Source: Pseudacidovorax intermedius
GTDB lineage: Bacteria > Pseudomonadota > Gammaproteobacteria > Burkholderiales > Burkholderiaceae_C
Length of the DNA: 64,000 nt
Assembly (NCBI RefSeq): GCF_003350475.1
Contig: NZ_QQAV01000003.1
Coordinates: 336,063 to 400,062 of the forward strand
Direction: 5' to 3'
The position numbers and the translations under genes are program-made. Below, in pieces: positions 32,411 through 40,789 of the stretch (positions are counted from its first letter, which is position 1; each line of letters opens with the position of its first letter). The notes under the pieces were generated by a model, which was not told the origin of the DNA, did no database searches, and saw only the letters and a list, made by a program, of their open reading frames with translations.

Positions 32411-33958
32411 TCAGGCGGCGCAGGCCGTGGCCAGGCCGAGGCGCGTCGCGGCCTCGTCCAGCAGGGCGCCAATGTCCCCGGCCCGCGCCGCGGTGCCGAA
32501 CACATAGTGGTCGGGCCGCACCAGCGCGGCCACCGCGGCATGCCGGGCGAACCAGTCGCGCACCACGCCCTCGGTCTCGGGCTGCTCGCCCAGGCTGAGG
32601 ATGCGCAGACCGTCGAAGCCCCCTTCGGGCAGAGGCACCCCGGCGGCCATCACCAGGCGCCAGCCAGGGTCCAGCAGCGCGTCCATGCGGCGCGGCCCCT
32701 GTACCGTGCGCAGCCAGGGTTGGGGAAACAGGCTGCCCCGGCCGCCGGCGGATCGCCCGGCCAACAGGCCGGTCTCAAGCCCGGGCAGGATGTCCTGCCT
32801 GGGCGTATCGCGCACCTCGCCGCCGGCCTCGGCCAGCAGGCGACGGTCGCGCTCGCGGGCACGATCGGTGTCGCGCTCGCAGATCACGGCGCCCACCTGC
32901 TTGATGCGGCTGGTGAGTTCGCGCACATGGGCGCGGCGCTCGTGGCCGTAGCTGTCCAGCAGCGCGTCGGCCGCCTCGCCCTGCACCTCGCGGGCCAGCA
33001 CGGCGCCCAGCTTCCAGGCCAGGTTGGCCGCGTCGCGGATGCCCTGGCACATGCCCTGGCCCAGGAAGGGTGGCTGCATGTGGGCCGCATCGCCCGCCAG
33101 GAAGACGCGGCCGCGCCGCCAGTCGGCCGCCACCAGCGCATGGAAGCGGTAGCTGGCCTGCCGCCACAGCTCGCCGTGCTCGGGGCCGATCCAGCGCGAC
33201 AGCAGCCGCCAGGTGGCCTCGGGCGTCGCCATCTCGCGCGGGTCCTCACCGGCCTTGAGCGAGATCTCCCATCGGCGGTGGTTGCCAGGGCCCAGCACCA
33301 GCGTGCATGGCCGCTCGGGCTCGCAGTACTGCACGCTCACGGCGGGCAGGCGGGCCATGCCGGCGGCGTTGAGCAGCACGTCCACCACCAGCCAAGGCTC
33401 GTCGAAGTCCAGGTCCTCCAGCGGCAGGCCCAGCTGCGTGCGCACGCCGCTGCTGCCGCCGTCGCAGGCGATGGCATAGCGGGCCTGCACGGTGTGGGTG
33501 CCGCCCTGGCGCTGCAGGGTGAGCTGCACGCCCTCGGCGTCCTGCGCGAGGCCGGTCATCTCCACGCCCAGTTCCGCCGTCACGTTGGGCAGGCGCGCCA
33601 CGCGCTCGCGCAGCGCCTGCTCCACCGGCGGCTGGGTGAACACCAGCGAGGGCGTGTAGCCCTGTGGATAGGGCGGCGGCAGCATGGTCATGCGCCGGAT
33701 CAGCTGCCCATCCACGCCGAAGTACTCCGAGTTGGAGAAGGGCTCGGTGAAGGGTGCGATGGCATCCACCACGCCCAGCTGCTGGAAGACGCGCATGATC
33801 TCGTGGTCCAGCGCGATGGCGCGGGGGATCTGGTAGACCTCCGTCAGCCGGTCGCACACATGGACCTTGAAGCCCCGCTGGCCCAGCAGCCCGGCGGCCA
33901 CCTGGCCCACCGGCCCGTAGCCCACGATGGCAACGTCGTAGACAGGCGCGGCCGTCAT
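32411..33958 (-). CDS. FAD-dependent aromatic-ring hydroxylase (MhpA/PheA-type monooxygenase)
   Basis: 515 residues. The FAD-binding GXGXXG is YDVAIVGYGPVGQVAAGLL at the N-terminus; the second FAD motif is RVFLAGDAAHMQPPFLGQGMCQG and the DG motif region is YAIACDGGSSGVR. A thioredoxin-like C-terminal domain is suggested by the last 120 residues (WRLVMAAGVPLPEGG). Closest architecture: 3-(3-hydroxyphenyl)propionate or resorcinol hydroxylase. It uses NAD(P)H and O2 to add a hydroxyl, giving a catechol-type substrate for the dioxygenase of the same operon. Its ATG overlaps the TGA of the upstream hydrolase gene. Confidence 0.9.
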   Translation of the reverse strand: MTAAPVYDVAIVGYGPVGQVAAGLLGQRGFKVHVCDRLTEVYQIPRAIALDHEIMRVFQQLGVVDAIAPFTEPFSNSEYFGVDGQLIRRMTMLPPPYPQGYTPSLVFTQPPVEQALRERVARLPNVTAELGVEMTGLAQDAEGVQLTLQRQGGTHTVQARYAIACDGGSSGVRTQLGLPLEDLDFDEPWLVVDVLLNAAGMARLPAVSVQYCEPERPCTLVLGPGNHRRWEISLKAGEDPREMATPEATWRLLSRWIGPEHGELWRQASYRFHALVAADWRRGRVFLAGDAAHMQPPFLGQGMCQGIRDAANLAWKLGAVLAREVQGEAADALLDSYGHERRAHVRELTSRIKQVGAVICERDTDRARERDRRLLAEAGGEVRDTPRQDILPGLETGLLAGRSAGGRGSLFPQPWLRTVQGPRRMDALLDPGWRLVMAAGVPLPEGGFDGLRILSLGEQPETEGVVRDWFARHAAVAALVRPDHYVFGTAARAGDIGALLDEAATRLGLATACAA

Positions 33959-34824
33959 GCCTGCGCTTCCGCGACGATGGGGTTGGAAAGCAGACCGACG
34001 CGCTCGATCTCCACCTCGTAGGTGTCGCCGGCCTTCATCCACACCGGCGGCGTGCGCGCCTGGCCCACGCCGGCGGGCGTGCCCATCACGATCACGTCGC
34101 CCGGCTCCAGCGTGAGCACCTCGGCCAGCAGCGCGATGGTCTCGGCGACGCCGAAGATCATGTCGGTCGTGTTGGCGTCCTGCATGACCTCGCCGTTGAG
34201 GCGGCCCTGGATGCGCAGGCCGGTGGCGCCGGGCGGCAGTTCGTCGGCCGTGACCAGCACCGGGCCGAAGCCGCCGGTGGCGTCGAAGTTCTTGCCGATG
34301 GTCCACTGCGGCGTGCGCTTCTGGTAGTCGCGCACGCTCATGTCGTTGAAGCAGCTGTAGCCGAAGACGTACTGCAGCGCATCCGCCTCCTTCACATGCC
34401 GCGGCACGCGCTGGCCGATGACGACGGCCAGCTCGGCTTCATAGTCGAAGCGGGGCGACACGCGCGGTACCACGCCGGCATCGCCATGGGCGATCAGCGA
34501 GCTGGCGCCGCGGAAGAAGAACCAGGGGTAGTCGGGCTTCTCGCGCCCGCCTTCCTTGGCATGGTCGAAGTAGTTGAGGCCCAGGCAGACCGTCTTTCCC
34601 GGCTCGGGCACCAGCGGCGCGAGGCGAGCGCCGGCCATCGGGACGCGGGCGGCGTCGGCCTCGGCGCAGGCGGCGGCCAGGGCCCGCAGGTCGATGCCGG
34701 CGGCCAGGGCGGCGCGCAGATCGGCCGGAATGTGGCCGTCGGCATCGTTCAGGTCGATGAGCATGTCGCCCTCGACAAGGGCCAGGCGGGGTGCGCCATC
34801 GCGCAGGTAGGTGGTGAACTTCAT
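33955..34824 (-). CDS. Fumarylacetoacetate hydrolase family protein
   Basis: 289 residues. The C-terminal FAH domain has VCLGLNYFDHAKEGG, FDYEAELAVVIGQR with metal-binding Glu residues, CFNDMSVRDYQKRTPQW and GDVIVMGTPAGVG. The family includes hydratases, decarboxylases and C-C bond hydrolases of meta-cleavage pathways (HpcE/MhpD-like) and acylpyruvate hydrolases. It is preceded by an extradiol-type dioxygenase 56 bp upstream and overlaps the hydroxylase gene by 4 bp, so hydrolysis or isomerisation of a ring-cleavage product is the likely step. Confidence 0.9.
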   Translation of the reverse strand: MKFTTYLRDGAPRLALVEGDMLIDLNDADGHIPADLRAALAAGIDLRALAAACAEADAARVPMAGARLAPLVPEPGKTVCLGLNYFDHAKEGGREKPDYPWFFFRGASSLIAHGDAGVVPRVSPRFDYEAELAVVIGQRVPRHVKEADALQYVFGYSCFNDMSVRDYQKRTPQWTIGKNFDATGGFGPVLVTADELPPGATGLRIQGRLNGEVMQDANTTDMIFGVAETIALLAEVLTLEPGDVIVMGTPAGVGQARTPPVWMKAGDTYEVEIERVGLLSNPIVAEAQA

Positions 34825-34880
34825 GGAACGCCGTGCAGAAGGAAGAGGGATAGGGAAAGAGAAGAAGGCGCGGGTGCCGC

Positions 34881-35783
34881 TCAGGCCGGCGCGAACAGCA
34901 CCTGCCGCTGCGCCGCCTTGAGCTCGGGGCCGGGCATGGGTGCGATGCCCCATTGGTCGATGCGGCCCGGCGGCCACTTCCAGTGCTCGGGGCCGCGCGA
35001 GACATAGCTGTCGTCCACCTGCTCCACTTCGGCCGTGTATTCGATGACCACGCCGAAGGGGTCGATGAAGTAGTTGAAGAGGTTGTTGCCCGGGCCATGC
35101 CGGCCAGGGCCCCACTGGATGGGATGGCCCGCGTCCTTCATGCGGCCACCGCCGCGCATGACCGACTCGAAGTCCGGCATCAGGAAGGCGATGTGGTTGA
35201 GCGCATCGTTGTCGGTGATGCCGATGGCCAGGGTGTGGTGGTCCCGGTTGCAATTCATGAAGGCCATGATCCCGGTGCGGTCCGCCAGCCGGAAGCCCAT
35301 GGCCCGTTCGAAGAAGGCCTTGGTGTCGTCCACCGCATGGCTGTTGAGCACGGCGTGCGTGAGGCGGATGGGCATGTCGGCCATGGGCGCATCGGCCTCA
35401 CGGCGCGCATCGCCATGCACCACCTGGAAGACACGGCCATGCGGGTCCTTGAACTTCATGCCGATGCCGCCGGCCGGATCGCGGGTCAGCGCATGCGGCG
35501 CGGCCAGCAGCGTGCCGCCGGCGGCCACCGCGCTCTCGCACAGGGCGTCCAGCGCCTCGCGGCTGCGGGCGCGCAGCGTCACCTGTCGCACCTGGGGCGC
35601 GTCGCCGCCCTGGTGCAGGGCCAGCAGGTAGTCGTCGTCGCCGGTGCCGCGCAGGTAGAGCACGTCGTCGCCGCGGTGGGCCACGGCCAGATGCCAGGTC
35701 TGGGTATAGAAGGCCTCGGCACGGGCGAGGTCGGGCACGAACAGGGCCACGCTGCGCAGGCCCTCGATCCAGGGGGAACTCAT
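34881..35783 (-). CDS. VOC family extradiol ring-cleavage dioxygenase
   Basis: 300 residues with two VOC modules. The C-terminal module carries the likely iron ligands: His in RLTHAVLNSH, His in LNHIAFLMPDFE and Glu in GVVIEYTAEVEQ. The N-terminal module (RSVALFVPDLARAEAFY) is the degenerate one, as in type I extradiol dioxygenases. AAGGAG precedes the ATG. It is the first gene of the five-gene operon opposite a LysR gene. It probably opens a catechol-like ring next to the diol with Fe(II) and O2; the substrate is unknown and weaker glyoxalase activity cannot be excluded. Confidence 0.87.
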   Translation of the reverse strand: MSSPWIEGLRSVALFVPDLARAEAFYTQTWHLAVAHRGDDVLYLRGTGDDDYLLALHQGGDAPQVRQVTLRARSREALDALCESAVAAGGTLLAAPHALTRDPAGGIGMKFKDPHGRVFQVVHGDARREADAPMADMPIRLTHAVLNSHAVDDTKAFFERAMGFRLADRTGIMAFMNCNRDHHTLAIGITDNDALNHIAFLMPDFESVMRGGGRMKDAGHPIQWGPGRHGPGNNLFNYFIDPFGVVIEYTAEVEQVDDSYVSRGPEHWKWPPGRIDQWGIAPMPGPELKAAQRQVLFAPA

Positions 35784-35872
35784 CGTCTTGTCTCCTTCGC
35801 GCGGCCGCCCCGGGTGCGGGAGCCGGTCGGCGTCGTTGCTGTTGCGGCGGATCGTAGGAAGCCGCCCCCATC

Positions 35873-35909
35873 CTGTACAGACGATCTGGCCGATTCCTAA
35901 AATCGATTT
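35873..35909. promoter_or_regulatory. Palindromes in the dioxygenase/lysR divergent promoter
   Basis: CTGTACAG (35873-35880) and AAATCGATTT (35900-35909) are perfect short palindromes in the 127-bp divergent region. The second abuts the lysR start codon where a ribosome-binding site would be, which would suit autoregulation. Inferred. Confidence 0.35.
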
Positions 35910-35910
35910 C

Positions 35911-36837
35911 ATGGATATCCGTTCGGTCGACCTCAACCTGCTCGTGCTGTTCGACACCCTCATGCAGACGCGCAGCGTCAACCGCGCGGCCGAGGCCATG
36001 GGGCTGAGCCAGTCCGCCACCAGTGGTGCGCTGGCACGGCTGCGCGGCGTGTTCGACGACGCGCTGTTCGTGCGCACCGCGGCGCAGATGGAGCCCACGC
36101 CGCGCGCCCAGCAGCTGGCCCCGGTGGTGCGGCGGGTGGTGCAGACCATCCAGCAGGAGATCCTTCAGTCGCCCCACTTCGAGCCCGCGCAAGCGCAGCG
36201 CAGCTTCACCGTCCTCACGCCCGACATCGGCGAGGTGGCCTTCCTGCCAGGCGTGCTGCGGCGGCTGCAGCACGAGGCGCCGGGCGTGCGGCTGCATGCG
36301 GTCTCGCGTGCGCGGGCCGCGGCGGCCGATGCGCTGGAAAAAGGCGAGGCCGACCTGGCGATCGGCTTCTTTCCGGACCTGCAGAAGGCGGGCTACTTCC
36401 AGCAGTCGCTGTTCACCACCACCTACGAATGCATCACCAGCGCCGCCAACACGGCGCTGGGCGAACGGCTCACGCTCAAGCAGTACCTGGCAGTCCGGCA
36501 TGTGGTGGTGCGGCCCGACGGCCGCGAGCACCTGCTGGAGCGCTTCCTCGACGCCAAGGGCTGGCAGCGGCAGGTGACGCTGGAGCTGTCGCACTTCATG
36601 AGCCTGCTGGCCCTTCTGCCCGGCACCGAGCTGGTGGCCACCGTGCCGCAGGACATCGCCACCGCCGTGGGCCGGCACATCCCGCTGCGCACCCTGGCCC
36701 TGCCCTTCAAGCCGCCGCCGCTGCAGGTGCAGCAGTTCTGGCACCGGCGCATGCAGAACGACCCGGCCAACCGCTGGCTGCGCGGGCTGTTCCATGAGGT
36801 CAACCGGCGCGAGGCCGGCGCGCGGCTGCCGGTGTGA
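35911..36837 (+). CDS. LysR family transcriptional regulator (NodD/PcpR-like class)
   Basis: 308 residues. N-terminal HTH: VDLNLLVLFDTLMQTRSVNRAA opening and LSQSATSGALARLR recognition helix. The effector domain is of the NodD/LinR/PcpR class (FTVLTPDIGEVAFLPGVL, ADLAIGFFPDL, HVVVRPDG). This class often responds to aromatic compounds. It is divergent from the extradiol dioxygenase operon and is its likely activator. There is no obvious ribosome-binding site before the ATG; the palindrome AAATCGATTT occupies that place. Confidence 0.92.
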   Translation: MDIRSVDLNLLVLFDTLMQTRSVNRAAEAMGLSQSATSGALARLRGVFDDALFVRTAAQMEPTPRAQQLAPVVRRVVQTIQQEILQSPHFEPAQAQRSFTVLTPDIGEVAFLPGVLRRLQHEAPGVRLHAVSRARAAAADALEKGEADLAIGFFPDLQKAGYFQQSLFTTTYECITSAANTALGERLTLKQYLAVRHVVVRPDGREHLLERFLDAKGWQRQVTLELSHFMSLLALLPGTELVATVPQDIATAVGRHIPLRTLALPFKPPPLQVQQFWHRRMQNDPANRWLRGLFHEVNRREAGARLPV

Positions 36838-36867
36838 GCGCCACCGGCGCCATGGGCGACGTCGACC

Positions 36868-36915
36868 CCCCGACGCCCCGACGCCCCGACGCCCCGACGC
36901 CCCGACGCCCCGACG
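36868..36915. repeat. 8-bp tandem repeat CCCCGACG (6 copies)
   Basis: Six perfect CCCCGACG units occur in the 212-bp gap between lysR and an exported-protein gene, followed by degenerate GCGCCGGTGCGCCGG. No gene covers it. Perfect copies suggest recent slippage expansion. Confidence 0.9.
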
Positions 36916-37049
36916 CGCCGGTGCGCCGGTGCGCGCTTGCGCAACCGCATCCACCGGACCCGCGCCACAGGGCCATTCAGCTTCGGTCAGGGACGCGCGC
37001 CTATGCTCGGCGCCCTTGCCACACGGCGTGACCGCCCCTCGCCTTCTCC

Positions 37050-37586
37050 ATGACCCACCGATCCGCTTCGTCCTTCCTCGCCCTGTCCCCCTCCACTGCA
37101 CGGCGCCAGGCCCTGCGCGCAGGCGCCGCGTTGCTGGCCGTTGCGCTGCTGCCGGCGGCCGGCGCCGCAGAATCCGAACTCGCCGTGGGCAGCGCCCTGC
37201 CGCCCCTGTCCGTCAACGACCAGTTCGACCGGCCGGTGGTGGTGGACGTCGGCACCCGGCTGGTGCTGTTCGCGGCCGACAAGGCGGCCGGAGACGTTGC
37301 CACGGAGGCGCTGAAGGCGCATCCGGACGTGCTGGCCCAGCAACGGCTGGTGTACGTGGCCGACATCAGCGGCATGCCGGCCGTCATCACCCGCATGTTC
37401 GCGCTGCCCAAGATGCGCGACCTGCCCTTTCCCGTCGGCCTGGTGCGCGACGCGCAGCTCACCGCCGCGCTGCCGCGCAAGGCGGGCATGCTGACGCTGA
37501 TGGTGCTGGAGGGCGGCACGGTGCGCGGCATCGAGTATTTGCCCGACGCCGCGGCCGTGCGCAGCCGGCTGGGCATCGCCAGCTGA
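37050..37586 (+). CDS. Putative exported protein, thioredoxin-like fold suspected
   Basis: 178 residues. A long basic N-terminus (TARRQALRAGAALLAVALLPAAGAAE) is a secretion signal with cleavage near residue 40. The mature part has LAVGSALPPLSVNDQFDRPVVVD, RLVLFAADKAAGD and RLVYVADISGMPAVITRMFALP, an arrangement like AhpC/TlpA/YtfJ-type thioredoxin-like domains. There is no CXXC, so redox chemistry is unlikely. I do not recognise the family with certainty. Gene neighbours give no hint: a LysR gene upstream and a sensor kinase downstream. Confidence 0.7.
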   Translation: MTHRSASSFLALSPSTARRQALRAGAALLAVALLPAAGAAESELAVGSALPPLSVNDQFDRPVVVDVGTRLVLFAADKAAGDVATEALKAHPDVLAQQRLVYVADISGMPAVITRMFALPKMRDLPFPVGLVRDAQLTAALPRKAGMLTLMVLEGGTVRGIEYLPDAAAVRSRLGIAS

Positions 37587-37668
37587 TGCCGCGGCCGAGA
37601 GCGGCGCTCAGAGAGGGCGCAAGCGCCCGAATCGCCATCGCCGGACTCGGCCGCGACCTCGCGCCCCC

Positions 37669-37711
37669 GTAGGACACGGGCGCCAGACGGCGCCTCTGAC
37701 TGCCGTCCTAC
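37669..37711. terminator. Large hairpin upstream of the LOV kinase gene
   Basis: Outer arms GTAGGAC and GTCCTAC (7 bp) enclose inner arms GGCGCC-agac-GGCGCC. The structure is 83 bp after the exported-protein stop and 62 bp before the kinase start. It may end the upstream transcript or be a dispersed palindromic element. Confidence 0.4.
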
Positions 37712-37773
37712 ACGAATCTCGCCGCCATCCGCGGGACGATCCCGGCCCAACGCACTCTGCGAAGGCCTCCGCC

Positions 37774-39420
37774 GTGACACGTACCCCCGAAAAGCCGCCC
37801 TTCAACAACGTCCGCAAGCCGGTGCGGGCCGAAGGCTCGCCGCGCGAGGTGCAAGACCACAAGGACGACATCTTCTTCGCCGCCATCGAGATGACCCGCA
37901 TGCCCATGCTGGTCACCGATCCGCGGCAGCCCGACAACCCCATCGTCTTCGCCAACCGGGCCTTCCTGTCGATGACCGGCTACTCGCCGGAAGAGATCAT
38001 GGGGACCAACTGCCGCTTCCTGCAGGGCCCCGGCACGGACCGCGCGTCGGTGGCCGTGATCCGCGACGCCATCGAGAGCCGCACCGAGGTGCAGATCGAG
38101 CTGCTCAACTACCGCAAGGACGGCAGCACCTTCTGGAATGCGCTGTTCATCTCGCCGGTCTACAACCCGGCGGGCGAGCTGGTGTACTTCTTCGCCTCGC
38201 AGCTGGACGTGAGCCGCCGCCGCGACGCCGAGGACGGCCTGGCCCAGGCGCAGAAGATGGAGGCCCTGGGCCAGCTCACCGGCGGCATCTCGCACGACTT
38301 CAACAACCTGCTGCAGGTGATGTCGGGGCACCTCGACCTGCTGGAGCTGCGCGGCCGCATGAACAAGCTCGACCCCGAGCATGTGCGTCGCGGCGTCGAC
38401 AACATCCGCGAGGCGGTGAGCAAGGCCTCCAGACTCACCAGCCAGCTGCTGGCCTTCTCGCGCAAGCAGAGCCTGCGCGGGCGGGTGATCAACCTCAATG
38501 CGGTGACCAAGGACATGACCGACCTGGCGGTGCGCACGCTGGGCGAGCAGATCCGGGTGGAGTTCAAGCTCGAAGAGAACATCGGCAACTGCCAGCTCGA
38601 CCCGACCCAGCTCGAGGTGGCGCTGCTCAACGTGCTGGTCAATGCGCGCGACGCCATGCCCGAGGGCGGCACGCTGACGCTGCAGACGGCCAGCGTGGAC
38701 GTGGGCGAAGACGATGCCAACGCCTTCGCCGGCCTGCCGCCGGGCCGCTATGCCACGCTGTCCGTCACCGACACCGGCCACGGCATCGACAAGGCGCTGC
38801 TGGCCCGGGTGATGGACCCCTTCTTCACCACCAAGGAGGAAGGCAAGGGCACCGGCCTCGGCCTGTCGATGGTGTATGGCTTCGTCAAGCAGTCGGGCGG
38901 CACCGTCACGCTGTACTCCGAGGTGGGCATGGGCACGACCGTGCGCATGTACTTCCCGACCGTCGAGGCACGTCCGACGGCGGTCGTGCGCGGTGCGCAG
39001 GCGCACTACCGCGGCGGCGACGAACGCATCCTGCTGGTGGAAGACCGTGAGGAGGTCGGCATGCTCGCGCGCGACATGCTCGAGGGCCTGGGCTACAGCG
39101 TGCGCCTGGCCACCTCGGCCCAGGAGGCACTCACGCTGTTCCGCAGCCTTGGTCCCTTCGAGCAACCCGACCTGCTGTTCTCGGACGTGGTGATGCCGGG
39201 CGGCATGAACGGCTACACGCTGGCCCGCGAGATCCAGAAGCTGCGCCCCTCCACGCGGGTGCTGCTGACCACCGGCTTCGACCGCGACCTGGGCAGCCTG
39301 GACCATGTGGCGCCCGCGGAGTTCGAGATCATCAAGAAGCCCTACCGCCTCGCCGACCTGGCGCGCAAGGTGCGCGACGTGCTGGACGGGCCCACCGGCT
39401 CGCACACGGTGGGGGGCTGA
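37774..39420 (+). CDS. Blue-light-sensing LOV hybrid histidine kinase with C-terminal receiver domain
   Basis: 548 residues from a GTG start. A LOV domain (about 35-145) has the photoactive-cysteine motif GTNCRFLQG (Cys80), the flavin-contact asparagines in NYRKDGSTFWN and the glutamine in FFASQLDVS. The kinase core follows: phospho-acceptor SHDFNN (His174), N box NVLVNARDAM, G1 DTGHGID and G2 GTGLGL. Residues about 418-535 form a receiver with acidic ILLVEDRE and phospho-Asp471 in FSDVVMP. Light should form a flavin-cysteine adduct and change autophosphorylation. No separate response regulator is adjacent. No transmembrane segment; cytoplasmic. Confidence 0.93.
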   Translation: MTRTPEKPPFNNVRKPVRAEGSPREVQDHKDDIFFAAIEMTRMPMLVTDPRQPDNPIVFANRAFLSMTGYSPEEIMGTNCRFLQGPGTDRASVAVIRDAIESRTEVQIELLNYRKDGSTFWNALFISPVYNPAGELVYFFASQLDVSRRRDAEDGLAQAQKMEALGQLTGGISHDFNNLLQVMSGHLDLLELRGRMNKLDPEHVRRGVDNIREAVSKASRLTSQLLAFSRKQSLRGRVINLNAVTKDMTDLAVRTLGEQIRVEFKLEENIGNCQLDPTQLEVALLNVLVNARDAMPEGGTLTLQTASVDVGEDDANAFAGLPPGRYATLSVTDTGHGIDKALLARVMDPFFTTKEEGKGTGLGLSMVYGFVKQSGGTVTLYSEVGMGTTVRMYFPTVEARPTAVVRGAQAHYRGGDERILLVEDREEVGMLARDMLEGLGYSVRLATSAQEALTLFRSLGPFEQPDLLFSDVVMPGGMNGYTLAREIQKLRPSTRVLLTTGFDRDLGSLDHVAPAEFEIIKKPYRLADLARKVRDVLDGPTGSHTVGG

Positions 39421-39452
39421 GCACCGGGCAGGACGCGTCTGCGCGCGAGTGG

Positions 39453-40013
39453 TCAGCGCAGGGCGGATGCGGACGGCGTGCCGGCGTAGCGCTCCACGCG
39501 CTGGCCTGCCAGCTTCCAGCCGCTGACGGCTTCGTTGGTTTCCGTGCGCGCCACCTGCAGCCGGCCGCTGATCCAGACCGTGTCCATGGTGCCCACCGAA
39601 CGGGCCGGCGTTTCCAGCCGCACATGAACGATCTGGTTGGCGGGTGGCGGCGGCGTGTGGATGCAGGCACCGTAGTGCGGCACCAGCAGAAGCTCCCGCA
39701 GGCCCTGCGCCGTTTGCTCCAGCGGTACCACATAGCCGGGCAGGCGCACCAGGGTGCCGTCCAGCGCGGCGTTGGTGGGTGCCTGGTCCCACACTCGGCG
39801 CAGTCGCGCCAGAGCGGCCTTGGCGCGCGGGTCGTCGTCCGACAGCTGGCGCAGGTCGACGCCGCCGGCGCTGAACTCCGCCCACGGGTCCCAGCCCGCG
39901 GGCAGCAGGGCGTCCCAGCCGATGGTGCGGTAGGCGGGCTCCCGGGCCCAGGCTGCCGCAGCGAGGCCAGGCAGCAGCAGACCCGCGATGAGGGTTCTTC
40001 GCGACAGCGTCAT
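39453..40013 (-). CDS. DUF3299-like exported protein
   Basis: 186 residues. The N-terminus SRRTLIAGLLLPGLAAAAWA resembles a twin-arginine signal, cleaved near residue 23. The mature protein has a WDALLPAGWDP opening and the conserved block VRLPGYVVPLE followed by LLLVPHYGACIHTPPPPANQIVHV (read in two parts), typical of DUF3299 proteins of unknown function, often encoded with membrane transport or c-type cytochrome genes. It overlaps the Sel1 gene by 4 bp and ends the operon 32 bp before the convergent kinase gene. Confidence 0.82.
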   Translation of the reverse strand: MTLSRRTLIAGLLLPGLAAAAWAREPAYRTIGWDALLPAGWDPWAEFSAGGVDLRQLSDDDPRAKAALARLRRVWDQAPTNAALDGTLVRLPGYVVPLEQTAQGLRELLLVPHYGACIHTPPPPANQIVHVRLETPARSVGTMDTVWISGRLQVARTETNEAVSGWKLAGQRVERYAGTPSASALR

Positions 40014-40789
40014 GGGCGATTGCCGCCATCCGGCGGGCGGTTGGGCTGAAAGGGCGCGAGCTTCTGGAACAGCAGCGGACCGGCAAAGCTGGGCAGGTCG
40101 TGCTCGTGATCGTCATGGGGGGCCACGCCTTCGCGCGACTTGCGCAGCCAGTGGCGGGCCAGGCCTGCATCGCGCGGCACGCCTTCGCCGCGCTCATAGG
40201 CGCGGCCCAGGGCCCGCTGCGCGCGCACGTCGCCCGACTCGGCGGCCTTCTCCAGCCAGGCCATGGCACGCGCGCCGTTGCGCGGCACGCCCTCGCCTTT
40301 CAGATAGGCGCGATACAGCGCAAATTGCGAATGCGCGGCGCATCCATCGGCACTGCCCGCCGTGCGCTGCCACCAGCCCACGGCCAGCGTCGCACTCTGC
40401 TTGGCACCGCCCCAGCCCTGCTGGTGGAAGTCGCCCAGTTGGCAGGCCGCCGCCACGGAGCCGCGACGGGCGGCCACCAAGAACCAGCGGTAGGCCGCAT
40501 CCAGATCCCGTTGCACCGGCGGCATGCCGTTGAGATAGAGGAAGGCCAGTTCCACCTGCGCCCGCAGATGCTGACGCTGGGCCGCTCGTTCCAGCTCCTC
40601 ACGGGCGCGTTGCGGATCGTTGGCCAGGCCGGTCAGGCCGCGGTAGTGCCGCGACAGCGCATAGGCCGCCTCGGCATCGCTGCGCGCCGTGGCGCCCGCC
40701 GGGGCCGCCACCAGCGCGGCCACCATCAAGACGAGGGTGGCGCCCTGCCGGCAGGCCCTGCGCATGGCGACGACGGGCCGCACGCTCAC
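40010..40789 (-). CDS. Exported Sel1-repeat (TPR-like) protein
   Basis: 259 residues from a GTG overlapping the TGA of the MBL lipoprotein gene (GTGA); an ATG eight codons inside is an alternative. A signal peptide (GATLVLMVAALVAAPAGATA) precedes Sel1-like repeats: LAFLYLNGMPPVQRDLDAA, LGDFHQQGWGG, YRAYLKGEGVPRNGARA and LGRAYERGEGVPRDAGLA. Sel1 repeats usually bind other proteins in the periplasm. Coupling to the lipoprotein gene suggests it assists that protein. The tail is Pro/His-rich and unstructured. Confidence 0.85.
   Translation of the reverse strand: MSVRPVVAMRRACRQGATLVLMVAALVAAPAGATARSDAEAAYALSRHYRGLTGLANDPQRAREELERAAQRQHLRAQVELAFLYLNGMPPVQRDLDAAYRWFLVAARRGSVAAACQLGDFHQQGWGGAKQSATLAVGWWQRTAGSADGCAAHSQFALYRAYLKGEGVPRNGARAMAWLEKAAESGDVRAQRALGRAYERGEGVPRDAGLARHWLRKSREGVAPHDDHEHDLPSFAGPLLFQKLAPFQPNRPPDGGNRP

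Noticed and set aside
27369-32507. 1712-codon plus-strand frame covering several genes
   Set aside because: It is antisense to CaiB, Bug and hydroxylase genes and out of frame with the iclR gene; composition is shadow-like with no recognisable domain.
36841-37031. Short plus-strand frame over the CCCCGACG array
   Set aside because: It encodes only a repetitive Pro-Asp-Ala/Arg pattern generated by the 8-bp repeat and lacks a ribosome-binding site.
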